64,000 bases of DNA from Methylococcaceae bacterium UBA7658 (GTDB lineage: Bacteria > Pseudomonadota > Gammaproteobacteria > Methylococcales > Methylomonadaceae). Below, piece by piece: positions 26,416 to 35,793 of the stretch; the stretch's first letter is position 1; every line of letters starts with the position of its first letter. A program made the position numbers and the translations under genes. The notes beneath the pieces are model-generated. The model saw nothing but the letters and a program-made list of their open reading frames with translations. It made no database searches and was not told where the DNA came from. The stretch is taken from positions 32,699 through 96,698 of the forward strand of contig DLHW01000071.1 in NCBI GenBank assembly GCA_002483425.1, in the 5' to 3' direction.

Positions 26416-27843
26416 ATGGCTAACAGCGCTAACAGTAACGAACTCACTGCTGAAGTCGTCGTATTGGGCGGCGGCCCAGGCGGTTACACCGCTGCCTTTC
26501 GCGCAGCCGATTTGGGCAAAAAAGTTATCTTAATCGAACGCTACCCGGTTTTGGGCGGCGTTTGTTTGAATGTCGGTTGTATTCCATCAAAAGCCTTGCT
26601 GCACATGGCTCATGTCTTGCACGAGGCGGAAGAATTCGAAAATTTAGGGATTAACTTCGGCAAACCTAGTATCGATCTCGACAAAGTCCGCGCTTGGAAA
26701 GCGAGCGTGACCAAAACGCTGAACGAAGGTTTGGCAGGGTTGGTCAAGCAACGCAAAATTACACTGATTAACGGTGACGGTAAATTTACTTCGGCGAATA
26801 CCATCGTTGTCGAGTCCGCGCAGGGCGCGACTACGGTTAACTTTGAGCAAGCCATCATTGCCGTCGGCTCACACCCGACCAAAATCCCCTCTTTTCCGTA
26901 TGACGATCCGCGTTTGATGGATTCCACCGATGCGCTTGAATTAAACCAAATCCCTAACAAGCTGCTTATCGTCGGCGGCGGTATTATCGGCCTGGAGATG
27001 GCGACGGTTTATCATGCTTTGGGTTCAGAAATCAGCGTTGTGGAGCTCATGGACCAGATCATTCCAGGCTGCGATAAGGACTTGATTAGGCCGCTGCATA
27101 ACCGTATCAAAAAACAATACAAAAATATTTGGCTGGAAACCAAGGTTACATCGATAAAACCAGAAAAAGCTGGCTTAACCGTAACCTTTGAAGGTAAGGA
27201 CGTTCCGCAATCCGTAACCTTCGACGCCGTGCTGGTTGCAGTCGGAAGACAACCCAACGGTAAAAACATCGCCGCTGAATTAGCCGGAATCAATGTCGAT
27301 GAGCGCGGTTTCATTGCCGTCGACAAACAGCAACGCACCAATGTCAATCATATCTTTGCCATTGGCGATGTCGTCGGCAACCCAATGCTAGCGCACAAAG
27401 CGGTGCATGAAGGCAAAGTGGCGGCGGAAGTGGCGGCTGGTCACAAAGCCGCGTTCGACGCTCTGACCATTCCGTCCGTCGCCTACACCGATCCTGAAAT
27501 TGCATGGATGGGTTTAACCGAAAATCAAGCCAAACAGCAAGGCATTGAGTACGATAAAGCCGCGTTTCCCTGGGCGGCCAGCGGGCGCTCGCTCAGTATC
27601 GGTAGAAAAGAAGGCGTTACTAAGATTATCACTGACAAAGCCACGGGGCGCATCCTCGGCGCAGGTATCGCCGGCACCAATGCCGGCGAACTCATTGCCG
27701 AGGCGGTACTGGCGTTAGAGATGGGTTCCGACGCCGATGATATCGCTTTAACGATCCATCCTCACCCAACGTTGTCGGAAACTTTAGGATTTGCGGCTGA
27801 AATGATAAACGGAACCATTACCGATATTTATATGAAACGCTAG
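26416..27843 (+). CDS. lpdA: Dihydrolipoyl dehydrogenase (E3)
   Basis: FAD enzyme that reoxidises dihydrolipoamide with NAD+. It is 475 residues. The FAD motif LGGGPGGYTAA is near residue 17. The redox disulfide is in GGVCLNVGCIPSK (Cys50, Cys55). An NAD-binding GGGIIGLEMA and the C-terminal HPHPTLSE with catalytic His/Glu are present. GGAG lies upstream of the ATG. As the third gene of the operon it probably serves pyruvate dehydrogenase and may also serve other 2-oxoacid complexes. Confidence 0.97.
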   Translation: MANSANSNELTAEVVVLGGGPGGYTAAFRAADLGKKVILIERYPVLGGVCLNVGCIPSKALLHMAHVLHEAEEFENLGINFGKPSIDLDKVRAWKASVTKTLNEGLAGLVKQRKITLINGDGKFTSANTIVVESAQGATTVNFEQAIIAVGSHPTKIPSFPYDDPRLMDSTDALELNQIPNKLLIVGGGIIGLEMATVYHALGSEISVVELMDQIIPGCDKDLIRPLHNRIKKQYKNIWLETKVTSIKPEKAGLTVTFEGKDVPQSVTFDAVLVAVGRQPNGKNIAAELAGINVDERGFIAVDKQQRTNVNHIFAIGDVVGNPMLAHKAVHEGKVAAEVAAGHKAAFDALTIPSVAYTDPEIAWMGLTENQAKQQGIEYDKAAFPWAASGRSLSIGRKEGVTKIITDKATGRILGAGIAGTNAGELIAEAVLALEMGSDADDIALTIHPHPTLSETLGFAAEMINGTITDIYMKR

Positions 27844-27913
27844 TTTAACAAGCGCATTTCTATAAATTTCTCAATTATTTGCTATTGTTGATTTTAGTTT
27901 TTGATGTTTGAAT

Positions 27914-27941
27914 TGCGCGTATCTCTACAAAAGTACGCGCA
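27914..27941 (+). terminator. Hairpin after lpdA
   Basis: TGCGCGTA and TACGCGCA form a perfect 8-bp stem around a 12-base loop, 70 bases after the lpdA stop. No T run follows, so it may be a weak or factor-dependent terminator. Confidence 0.45.
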
Positions 27942-28095
27942 GATGCAAGTTTAACGGATCAAATACGTCCTAAGGCCGGTCAAGAATATATTCATCCTCT
28001 TACTGAGTTACAGTTTGTAGCGAGGGTGTTTTGATTTTTGCAGATTTTTCAGTAACCCAACTTTTTAATATAAGCGAAAGCTACCGAGTAAACCG

Positions 28096-30744
28096 ATGAT
28101 AAGAACGCTTGCCATAATACTATCGCTTGCATTGCTGGTCGCTGTTAACTTCAGTATTTGGAGTTATATCAACAACCCGTTGCAATTAGAACCTTGGACT
28201 AGCACGACGATGGGAGTGACTTTCGATCCCACAAAAAAAGACGAAAATCCGAGAACTAAAATTGCTCATAGCGAAGACGACATCGATAAGGATTTGGCTT
28301 TGCTGGAAGGCAAATTTCATGCGGTCCGCACCTATAGTGTATTGAAAGGCTTGCATAAAGTTCCTGAACTCGCCGCTAACCGCAAGCTAAACGTAACTTT
28401 AGGTGCTTGGATCGGCGCCGACAAAGAAAAAAACCGTCAGGAAATCGAAACCCTTATTCAGCTTAGCCGGGAAGATAATCCCAAAATTGTCAGGCTGATG
28501 GTCGGTAACGAGGTTTTACTGCGTAATGAAATACCTAAAACCGAACTGATCGAATATATACGGGAAGTTAAACAACGGACATGGCGTCCCGTCAGCACCT
28601 CGGAAACTTGGGACCGCTGGCTGGCGAATCCCGATTTGGTAAAAGAAGTCGATTATCTCGGCGTCCACATCTTGCCCTTTTGGGAAGGCGTCTCAATCGA
28701 CGATGCGGTGGACCATGTTTTTGCCCGCTACCATGATCTCCAAGTTGCTTTTCCGGATAAACCCATCGTAATCACCGAAGTCGGCTGGCCGTCCGACGGT
28801 CAACCGTTTAAACACGCTACCGCTTCCAAAACCAATCAAGCACGGTTTTTGAGAGAATTCCTCAACCGGGCCGCAAAAGAAAAACTGGCTTATTATGTTA
28901 TCGAAGCTTTCGATCAGCCTTGGAAAATGAAAGACGAAGGCTCGGCTGGGGCTTATTGGGGAATCTTCAATGCCAACCGACAGTTGAAATTCCCGATGAC
29001 GGGCGATGTTATTGCATTACCTGCGTGGAAACACTGGGCTGTTGGCGCCGCCGTATTCAGTATCATATTGATGGCGTTATTTTTATTTACCCGTAAAAGC
29101 ATGAAATTGCCGGGCTTGCTTTTTGTCGGTTTAATGGCCAACTTGGCGGCTTCTTTTGTGTTCTGGACCGTTTCCATCGGCGCTCAACAATACCAGACGC
29201 CCTTGACCATCGTTTTCTGGATTTTATTGGTGCTGATGCAAATTCTGGCGCTGGTTATTCTGCTCATTGAAAGCCTGGAGATTGCGGAAGTTATCTGGCA
29301 CCGCAAAACTGCGCGCACATTTCAGCCGCTAGAGCCGCCGCCCGACTTTAAATACCCGAAGGTTTCATTGCATTTACCTATCCATAACGAGCCTCCGGCA
29401 ATGGTCAAAAAAACACTGGAAGCCTTGGCCAAAATCGACTACCCCAATATTGAAGTCCTCGTCATGGACAATAACACTAAAGATCCGGCGGTATGGCAGC
29501 CAGTGGAAGAGGATTGCAAGCGTTTAGGATCCAAATTCAGGTTTTTCCACCTGGAAAACTGGCCGGGTTTTAAAGCGGGAGCGATAAATCACGCCCTCGA
29601 ACAGACTGCGAGCGATGCCGAAATAATCGCCGTGATCGATAGCGACTATATTTTGCAACCAGACTGGCTGAAACGCATGGTGCCTTATTTCGACAATGAA
29701 AATGTCGGTTTCGTCCAATCCCCGCAGGATTACCGGGATTTACATGTCAGCGCTTTCAAGTCGTTCTGTTATTGGGAATACGCCGGTTTTTTCAACATCG
29801 GCATGGTTCAGCGCAATGAATACAACGCTATAATTCAACACGGCACGATGACCATGATACGGAAATCGGCGCTTATTGAAGTCGGCCGCTGGTCGGAATG
29901 GTGTATCTGCGAGGATAGCGAATTAGGCTTGCGGTTATACGAAGCCGGTTACGATTCGGTCTATTGCAAAGAATCTTTCGGCCGCGGACTGATGCCGGAT
30001 ACGATGTCGGGTTACATGACCCAACGCTACCGCTGGGTATACGGTGCGATGCAGATAATAAAAGCGCACTGGCGCAGCTTCATACCTTCCAAGAAGTCGC
30101 CGTTAACTTCAGCTCAGCGGTATTATTTTGTGGCCGGATGGCTACCCTGGTTTTCCGATGCTCTAGCATTATTATTCACTACCGCCAGTTTGTTTTTGAC
30201 CGGTTTAATTTGGTACGACTGGTTCGACTCATTTGTTAAACCGGGCGGCGACAAACTGTTAAGCAGCGAATTGCCGGTCAGCGTTTTTCTACTACCTACT
30301 ATCGGCTTATTCGGCTTTAAAATCATCCGCAGTTTATGGCTTTATCAAGCGCGTGTGCCTTGTTCTATCTGGCAATCGTTGGGAGCATCATTGGCAGGAT
30401 TGGCGTTAACCCACACGGTTGCTAAAGGTACAATTCAAGGACTTTTAATTAACGGAAAACCCTTTATGCGTACGCCAAAGTATGAAAAACAAGGCCCTTT
30501 ATTTACCGGTTTGATGACGATCAGGGAAGAGCTTTTATTACTAACCGCTTTGTTTTCGGCAATGGTATTTATGTATAACATGGAGTTTTTCGATAACTTA
30601 AGCGGTCATCTTTGGGTCGCGGTGCTTGCGGTCCAATCGGTGCCTTATATAGCAACGTTGATTACCTTGCTCATCAGTATTGCACCGAATTATCGCTGGG
30701 GTAAGTCATCATTATCTATGGAAGAACTCGACGAAGCCTCATAA
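28096..30744 (+). CDS. NdvB-like membrane beta-glucan synthase (GH17 + GT2)
   Basis: An 882-residue inner-membrane enzyme probably making and remodelling a beta-glucan. An N-terminal anchor helix (about 4-25) precedes a periplasmic GH17-like domain (about 35-310), with likely catalytic Glu139 in MVGNEVLLRNE and Glu228 in VITEVGWPS. Membrane helices follow (about 315-400), then a cytoplasmic GT2 domain (about 420-650) with AVIDSDY, CEDSELGLRLY and QRYRWVYGAMQ, all hallmarks of processive synthases. Further helices end the protein. Pseudomonas NdvB has the same order, and its GH17 part acts as a beta-glucan transferase. The gene is single; the start has only a weak GAG. Confidence 0.85.
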   Translation: MIRTLAIILSLALLVAVNFSIWSYINNPLQLEPWTSTTMGVTFDPTKKDENPRTKIAHSEDDIDKDLALLEGKFHAVRTYSVLKGLHKVPELAANRKLNVTLGAWIGADKEKNRQEIETLIQLSREDNPKIVRLMVGNEVLLRNEIPKTELIEYIREVKQRTWRPVSTSETWDRWLANPDLVKEVDYLGVHILPFWEGVSIDDAVDHVFARYHDLQVAFPDKPIVITEVGWPSDGQPFKHATASKTNQARFLREFLNRAAKEKLAYYVIEAFDQPWKMKDEGSAGAYWGIFNANRQLKFPMTGDVIALPAWKHWAVGAAVFSIILMALFLFTRKSMKLPGLLFVGLMANLAASFVFWTVSIGAQQYQTPLTIVFWILLVLMQILALVILLIESLEIAEVIWHRKTARTFQPLEPPPDFKYPKVSLHLPIHNEPPAMVKKTLEALAKIDYPNIEVLVMDNNTKDPAVWQPVEEDCKRLGSKFRFFHLENWPGFKAGAINHALEQTASDAEIIAVIDSDYILQPDWLKRMVPYFDNENVGFVQSPQDYRDLHVSAFKSFCYWEYAGFFNIGMVQRNEYNAIIQHGTMTMIRKSALIEVGRWSEWCICEDSELGLRLYEAGYDSVYCKESFGRGLMPDTMSGYMTQRYRWVYGAMQIIKAHWRSFIPSKKSPLTSAQRYYFVAGWLPWFSDALALLFTTASLFLTGLIWYDWFDSFVKPGGDKLLSSELPVSVFLLPTIGLFGFKIIRSLWLYQARVPCSIWQSLGASLAGLALTHTVAKGTIQGLLINGKPFMRTPKYEKQGPLFTGLMTIREELLLLTALFSAMVFMYNMEFFDNLSGHLWVAVLAVQSVPYIATLITLLISIAPNYRWGKSSLSMEELDEAS

Positions 30745-31031
30745 CCGCGCCCTGCTCATAATCCCCTGCCCTCGCCCGATAAATCATCAGTTCTCAGGCG
30801 AGGCTTTCCGCGCATCCGGCTAAGATAAACGTTCCGCTGGAGTTACATAAAATAATGCTGAAAAGCCTCATAGGCAAGTGCTTTACTTTATACTCAGTCG
30901 CATTATTATTCCAATCAAGATCCGATTAATGGTACTGCCTGCAGCGGCATACCGATGCTGATTTTATCGGGATAATTGGTAAGAGATCAGATTTTGGCGG
31001 ATACAATAGGAAACTATATTTATTGTATGGA
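30745..31031. other. Intergenic region between convergent genes
   Basis: CTCGCC near 30770 and GGCGAG near 30800 form a 6-bp stem that may terminate the glucan synthase transcript. No remnant of a second permease gene was found on the minus strand after the ABC permease, and no other frame is credible. Confidence 0.4.
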
Positions 31032-32009
31032 CTATGACAACCTCACCCTTGGATCAACCAAAGTATAAGAAATATCTGTCAATAACAGCCCGATCACATA
31101 TAACACTGAACCCAAAAACACCATGGCGCGGACGATCGCGAAATCTTGGCTGTTGATGGCGTCGATGGTGTAACTGCCGAGTCCCGGAATACTGAAAAAA
31201 GATTCCATAATCAAACTGCCCATAAATAGCGTTGGCAACACGACGACAACGCCGGTTAATATTGGGATCATGGCATTTGGCAAGACATGGCGAAATAGGG
31301 TTTGGGTCTCAGTCAAACCTTTGGAGCGGGCGGTACGGACATAATCCTTGCCGACTTCTTCGAGAAATAAGGTTCGATACCAGCGTACGCCCGAGCCAAG
31401 CCCGGAAAATACACCGATTAATACGGGCAGAATAATGAATTTGATGGCGGCGGTGCCGCCGTCGAAACCGGAAATCGGCACTAAGCGCAATACTTTAGCA
31501 ATCACAAATTGACCGCCGATGATGTAAAACAGGGAAGACACGGACATCAGGATGACGCACAGCACCATGCCACCCAATTCCAATGTACTTCCCCTAAACA
31601 GTACAACCATTAAGGCAACGCAGATGTCGGTTACTAAACCGATTGCTAAGGTGGGGAAGGCAACCCATAAGCTGGGCCAGGCGCGTTCTTTAATATCCGC
31701 GCCGATATTCCGCCCGCTGTCGGAGGTGCCGAAGCGGAAAAGAAAAAGCCCAACCGATTTTTGATAAAAAATGGTATTCGTTAGCTTTTCCTGACCTTGG
31801 GATTGCTCGTTCCATAGCAGTGGCACATCATAGCCATGTTGGTGCTTCCAGTTGTCGATGGCTTGTTGGGTCACATGTTTTTGCCCAAGTTGCATACGTG
31901 CCATATCGTCCGGGCTGTTAATAATAAAAAACAGCACGAACGTCAGGATATTCACCCCGATTAAAATGGGGATGGCATATAACAAGCGCCTGATGATGTA
32001 ACTGATCAT
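31032..32009 (-). CDS. Peptide-type ABC transporter permease (OppB/DppB family)
   Basis: Inner-membrane permease of 325 residues. The ATG at 32009 shares ATGA with the stop of the binding-protein gene, giving translational coupling; the longer frame to 32099 runs into that gene. The N-terminal IIRRLLYAIPILIGV motif and the EAA loop (RTARSKGLTETQTLFRHVLP) are typical of OppB/DppB. Five to six further helices are visible. Nothing follows on the same strand: no OppC-type permease and no ATPase genes, so the transporter is incomplete at this locus. Confidence 0.88.
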   Translation of the reverse strand: MISYIIRRLLYAIPILIGVNILTFVLFFIINSPDDMARMQLGQKHVTQQAIDNWKHQHGYDVPLLWNEQSQGQEKLTNTIFYQKSVGLFLFRFGTSDSGRNIGADIKERAWPSLWVAFPTLAIGLVTDICVALMVVLFRGSTLELGGMVLCVILMSVSSLFYIIGGQFVIAKVLRLVPISGFDGGTAAIKFIILPVLIGVFSGLGSGVRWYRTLFLEEVGKDYVRTARSKGLTETQTLFRHVLPNAMIPILTGVVVVLPTLFMGSLIMESFFSIPGLGSYTIDAINSQDFAIVRAMVFLGSVLYVIGLLLTDISYTLVDPRVRLS

Positions 32010-34162
32010 TGGAGGGATTTCCGGGTTTGCTTGCGTATTGCGATGACCATAAAGCAAATCAGCATTAGGATCAGCAGGCTGCCGAGTAACACGGGCCACA
32101 ACACCGGTGAATTCCAGTCACATCGTTGCTGTGCTCTGGAAACGGCGTCAATACGCAGATATTTAAGGGTATTATTAGCAATCACGTGCGGTTTAATATT
32201 TTTATACCAATTATGGAATAAGGAAAATTTCTTCGGGTGCAAACCGAAAATCCAGGGCGCATCGTGACGCACCTGTTCTTGCATTTGCTGGATGATTTGA
32301 AAGCGCTGTTCGGTATTATCCATATTGCGCATGATTTCAAATAGCCGGTCGAACTCGGAATTTTGATAATTGCTGGCATTTTCTCCGCCGAATTTAGCTT
32401 TTGAATTGCCGCCATAAAGCAGGAAAAAGAAGTTTTCCGGGTCGGGATAATCTGCATTCCAGCCCCATGCAAAAATCTGGGCATTGCCACCGCGCATTTT
32501 TTCCTGGAAGCGGTTGTAATCGGTTGCGCGAATAACCAACTTGATGCCGAGTTTTTCAAACTGTTTTCGATACCAGCTCATCCTGGGCCTATCGTCAACG
32601 CTGGTTGACGTGCTGTCGAAGTAAAGGATTAATGCTTCATGCGTTTTAGGGTCGATACCGTTTTCATAACCCGCTTCTTTCATCAGCTGCTTTGCAGCGC
32701 TTATGTTTTTCCGTTCTGCCCGGTTGTTTTTCCAATCGTAAACATAAGTATTAATTCCCGATGAACCTTCTTGATAACCATAAATACCGGGCGGCAAAAC
32801 CCCTTGTGCCACCAAGCCGCGTTCGTTCATGAAAATCGATATAAATTCTTCGTAATCAACGGCAATGGAAATCGCTTGTCGTAATTTTCGCGCCTGTTCT
32901 GAAGTGCCGCCAATGGTTGCATCCAACATATTAAAGCCCATGTAGAAACAGGACGTTTCAACCGAGGTTTGTAAACGGATATCTTTTTCACGCATGCTTT
33001 CAGTCAACTGTACGCCACTGCTGCCGGTAAATTGCACGGCTTGGTCGAAATTATCGGACGCAATGCCGGAGGCGTCGTAGAAGCCTTGCAGGAATTTTGA
33101 CCAGTAAGGGATGGTTTCCTTTTCCAGGATGAAAACAACTTTATCGATAAAAGGCAGAGGTTTACCGGCATCTTTCAACAGGCCTTTGTCTGTATCACCG
33201 GCTTCGCCTTCAGATGGATAAGTTTCCATGTGAAAGTTAGGATTCTTCTGAAGAATCATACGGCGATTGGGATTGTTTTCAGCCAGCCAATAAGCGCCAG
33301 TACCGAGCGGATACCAGTCCAGGGTGATGTTTTTGTCGGCTAAACCGGGCTGGCCGTAAAAGACATCGGCCTCCCAAGGCATCGGGGCAAAGAACGTCAT
33401 CGCCAGCCAATACATAAACTGCGGATATTTGCCGTTGATACGGATTCGGTATTGATAAGGCGATAACGCCGTCACGCCGGACATGGGCACGTCTTTAATG
33501 GCGGTAATAGGCTGCTGTTTGACTTTTTCCGCAAACTCGCCGAAACCGATGATGTAATTTTTCATCATTTCTGCAATCGGCGACTGGATTTTCGGATGTG
33601 CCATCCGTTTGATTTCATAGACGTAGTCTTCTGCAACCAGCTCGCGGCTTCCGGTTAATTTAAAATCGCTGAGATTATTGGCCGATGTAATCTGCTCACT
33701 CGTTAAATGATGATAGGCATAATCGCCGTTTTCTGCTTTTGCCAAGGCCGGATGCGGCTGGTAACGGATGCCGGGTTTAAGGGTGATCAGGTAATCGGTA
33801 AACGCAATGTCTTTCGCGTCGGTATTGGCAGTTAATAATTCACCTTGCTTATTGAGATAGTGGATTTCCGGCATTTGTTGCGCGGTCAGGGGAATCAGCT
33901 GATAAGGCCGTTTCAGGTAATGATATTGAACGGGTGGCTCGTAAATCTGGGCAATAAAAGCATATTCGTTTTCGCTGTAAGCAACGGCAGGATCGAGGTG
34001 TTTAGGCCGTTCTTCGAAGGATTGGTATAGAATCGACTGATTGTTTTGTTCCTTTGGGTACGGGTTATTCAGTTGGCTCAAGTCGCAACCTGACAACAAC
34101 ATAACGAATAGAAAGATGAGTTTGTACAATGTTATATTCTTGGACAAAAGACTGGACATCAA
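32006..34162 (-). CDS. Peptide ABC transporter substrate-binding lipoprotein (family 5)
   Basis: A 718-residue extracytoplasmic binding protein. The N-terminal lipobox is LLSGCD at about residue 26. SBP_bac_5 features include the early YQSFEERPKHLDPAVAY and the late WGWNADYPDPENFFFLLYGG. It is long for the family (usually 500-600). A C-terminal hydrophobic segment (PVLWPVLLGSLLILMLICFMVIAI) suggests a second membrane anchor, unusual for a lipoprotein SBP. A promoter-like motif lies 20 bases upstream. It probably works with the permease that overlaps it. Confidence 0.87.
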   Translation of the reverse strand: MMSSLLSKNITLYKLIFLFVMLLSGCDLSQLNNPYPKEQNNQSILYQSFEERPKHLDPAVAYSENEYAFIAQIYEPPVQYHYLKRPYQLIPLTAQQMPEIHYLNKQGELLTANTDAKDIAFTDYLITLKPGIRYQPHPALAKAENGDYAYHHLTSEQITSANNLSDFKLTGSRELVAEDYVYEIKRMAHPKIQSPIAEMMKNYIIGFGEFAEKVKQQPITAIKDVPMSGVTALSPYQYRIRINGKYPQFMYWLAMTFFAPMPWEADVFYGQPGLADKNITLDWYPLGTGAYWLAENNPNRRMILQKNPNFHMETYPSEGEAGDTDKGLLKDAGKPLPFIDKVVFILEKETIPYWSKFLQGFYDASGIASDNFDQAVQFTGSSGVQLTESMREKDIRLQTSVETSCFYMGFNMLDATIGGTSEQARKLRQAISIAVDYEEFISIFMNERGLVAQGVLPPGIYGYQEGSSGINTYVYDWKNNRAERKNISAAKQLMKEAGYENGIDPKTHEALILYFDSTSTSVDDRPRMSWYRKQFEKLGIKLVIRATDYNRFQEKMRGGNAQIFAWGWNADYPDPENFFFLLYGGNSKAKFGGENASNYQNSEFDRLFEIMRNMDNTEQRFQIIQQMQEQVRHDAPWIFGLHPKKFSLFHNWYKNIKPHVIANNTLKYLRIDAVSRAQQRCDWNSPVLWPVLLGSLLILMLICFMVIAIRKQTRKSLQ

Positions 34163-34181
34163 TTAACGGGTCGTAGATACT

Positions 34182-34196
34182 TTCCGCCCTATTGTA
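34182..34196 (-). promoter_or_regulatory. Promoter-like motif, site 3 (TACAATAGGGCGGAA)
   Basis: Identical over 15 bases to site 2 at 8320-8334. TACAAT would be the -10, giving a leader of about 22 bases before the binding-protein start at 34162. The -35 is weak. It lies in the 72-base gap to the divergent fabI. Confidence 0.5.
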
Positions 34197-34234
34197 ACAA
34201 CAAATCTTAATAATAAACGTATCGGGAGATGACA

Positions 34235-35017
34235 ATGGGTTTTATGCAGGGTAAACGGGTTTTGATTGTAGGTTTGGCGAGCAACCGCTCGATCGCATGG
34301 GGAATTGCACAGGCGATGCACCGGGAAGGAGCTGAATTGGCGTTTACCTTCCAGAACGAAAAGTTGCAAAGCCGCGTGGAAGAAATGGCGGAACAGTGCA
34401 ATTCTAAAATCACACTTGAATGCGATGTCAGCATTGACGAGCATATCGATACTGTTTTCGACAAATTGGGCAAACATTGGGACGGCCTGGATTGCATAGT
34501 GCATTCGGTCGCGTTTGCACCGCGCGATGCGCTGAACGGCGACTATGTGGATGTCACTACCCGCGAGAACTTCAAAATCGCCCACGACATCAGCTCTTAC
34601 AGCTTTACCGCCCTGGCGAAAGCGGGCAGGAAAATGATGGCAGGACGTAATGGCTCCTTATTAACCTTGACCTATCTCGGCGCAGAGCGCGCCATCCCCA
34701 ATTACAATGTCATGGGCGTCGCCAAAGCCAGTTTGGAAGCCAATGTCCGTTATATGGCTGTAGCCTTAGGGCCTGAAGGTACGCGTGTCAATGCGATTTC
34801 AGCTGGGCCTATCCGCACCTTGGCGGCCTCCGGTATTAATGATTTCAAAGCTATGTTGAATAAAGCTGCCGATGCTGCTCCGTTGCGGAAAAACGTAACG
34901 ATTGAGGAAGTCGGCAACGCCGCCGCGTTTATGTGTTCCGATTTGGCCTCCGGTATAACCGGGGAAATTACGTATGTCGACTGCGGGTACAACATTGCGG
35001 GGTTGGCGGCGGTTTGA
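34235..35017 (+). CDS. fabI: Enoyl-[acyl-carrier-protein] reductase (NADH)
   Basis: Last reductive step of type II fatty-acid elongation. The ATG at 34235 ([13 protein letters not shown]) is preferred to 34229 because GGGAG then has a 6-base spacing. The product is 260 residues, matching E. coli FabI (262). Visible are the nucleotide site [14 protein letters not shown], the catalytic Tyr-x6-Lys in [17 protein letters not shown] and the late [15 protein letters not shown] loop. It is divergent from the ABC importer genes. Confidence 0.96.
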   Translation: MGFMQGKRVLIVGLASNRSIAWGIAQAMHREGAELAFTFQNEKLQSRVEEMAEQCNSKITLECDVSIDEHIDTVFDKLGKHWDGLDCIVHSVAFAPRDALNGDYVDVTTRENFKIAHDISSYSFTALAKAGRKMMAGRNGSLLTLTYLGAERAIPNYNVMGVAKASLEANVRYMAVALGPEGTRVNAISAGPIRTLAASGINDFKAMLNKAADAAPLRKNVTIEEVGNAAAFMCSDLASGITGEITYVDCGYNIAGLAAV

Positions 35018-35199
35018 GAATATTAAATTTGAGAGTATTAAAAGGGTTGGGTTAAGTGCACAAAACACCTCACACTAAGTAACAACCTGAGGTTTATTGT
35101 CATTATATTGACGTTAAGTATAAAACTGATAACCTTCCGGTATTAAAACTTAAAGCCGGTTCTTTTTATAACTCGATCACCATCCAAAGAAGTCTTTAT

Positions 35200-35736
35200 A
35201 TGCAACTAATTAAAAAACAAATTATACAAATTCTAACTTTGTTTATTTTCGGCAGTTTGCTTTCTACTTTTAACCTTGCATCGGCAAATTCCGACAAAGA
35301 CATGCAAGATAAGCTACTCAGGCAGCGTGAAGCATTGCAGCACGGGGAACATGCGGGCCATCGGATGGAACCTAGTAAAGGGCCGGATTTCAAAGGCGTT
35401 TATTACGGCTATTTCCCTTGTAAAGAAGAAGATTGCAGCGGCATTAAAATGACGTTGTCGTTAAAACGAAACAATAATTACCTGTTGGTGACGCAACCAG
35501 CAAAACCGTCTTCACGAGAGTTTTACGAAAAAGGTAAATTTACCTGGAACGACAATACGCGCACCGTCGTACTCGATCCGAAAGACGAGATTCCCGGCAA
35601 ACAATACCGGATTGTGGACGACGCCACGCTGATTCAGCTAAACCCGGACGGCTCGGCAATGTCCGGCGGCGATCAGGACGATTTTACCTTGCGGCGCGGC
35701 GACACCACGAAATCGCGCGAGATGCATATTCATTAG
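35200..35736 (+). CDS. NlpE-like periplasmic protein
   Basis: A 178-residue exported protein with an NlpE N-terminal-type domain. The signal peptide ends near NLASA-NSD with no lipobox Cys, unlike E. coli NlpE, so it is probably soluble. The family region reads FKGVYYGYFPCKEEDCSGIKMTLSLK, with two Cys five residues apart. An extra His-rich linker (HGEHAGHRMEP) and a C-terminal HIH could bind metal. E. coli NlpE signals copper or surface stress through Cpx; that role here is inference. Single gene, followed by a short hairpin. Confidence 0.75.
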   Translation: MQLIKKQIIQILTLFIFGSLLSTFNLASANSDKDMQDKLLRQREALQHGEHAGHRMEPSKGPDFKGVYYGYFPCKEEDCSGIKMTLSLKRNNNYLLVTQPAKPSSREFYEKGKFTWNDNTRTVVLDPKDEIPGKQYRIVDDATLIQLNPDGSAMSGGDQDDFTLRRGDTTKSREMHIH

Positions 35737-35740
35737 GAAT

Positions 35741-35769
35741 AGCCGGTTAAAACGTCTATTTCCGGCTTT
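35741..35769. terminator. Short hairpin between convergent genes
   Basis: AGCCGG and CCGGCT form a 6-bp stem followed by TTT. It lies directly after the NlpE-like stop and 25 bases before the end of the convergent methyltransferase gene, so it could serve both. Confidence 0.4.
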
Positions 35770-35793
35770 AAGCCTGTTGCAAAAAGTGAAGTG

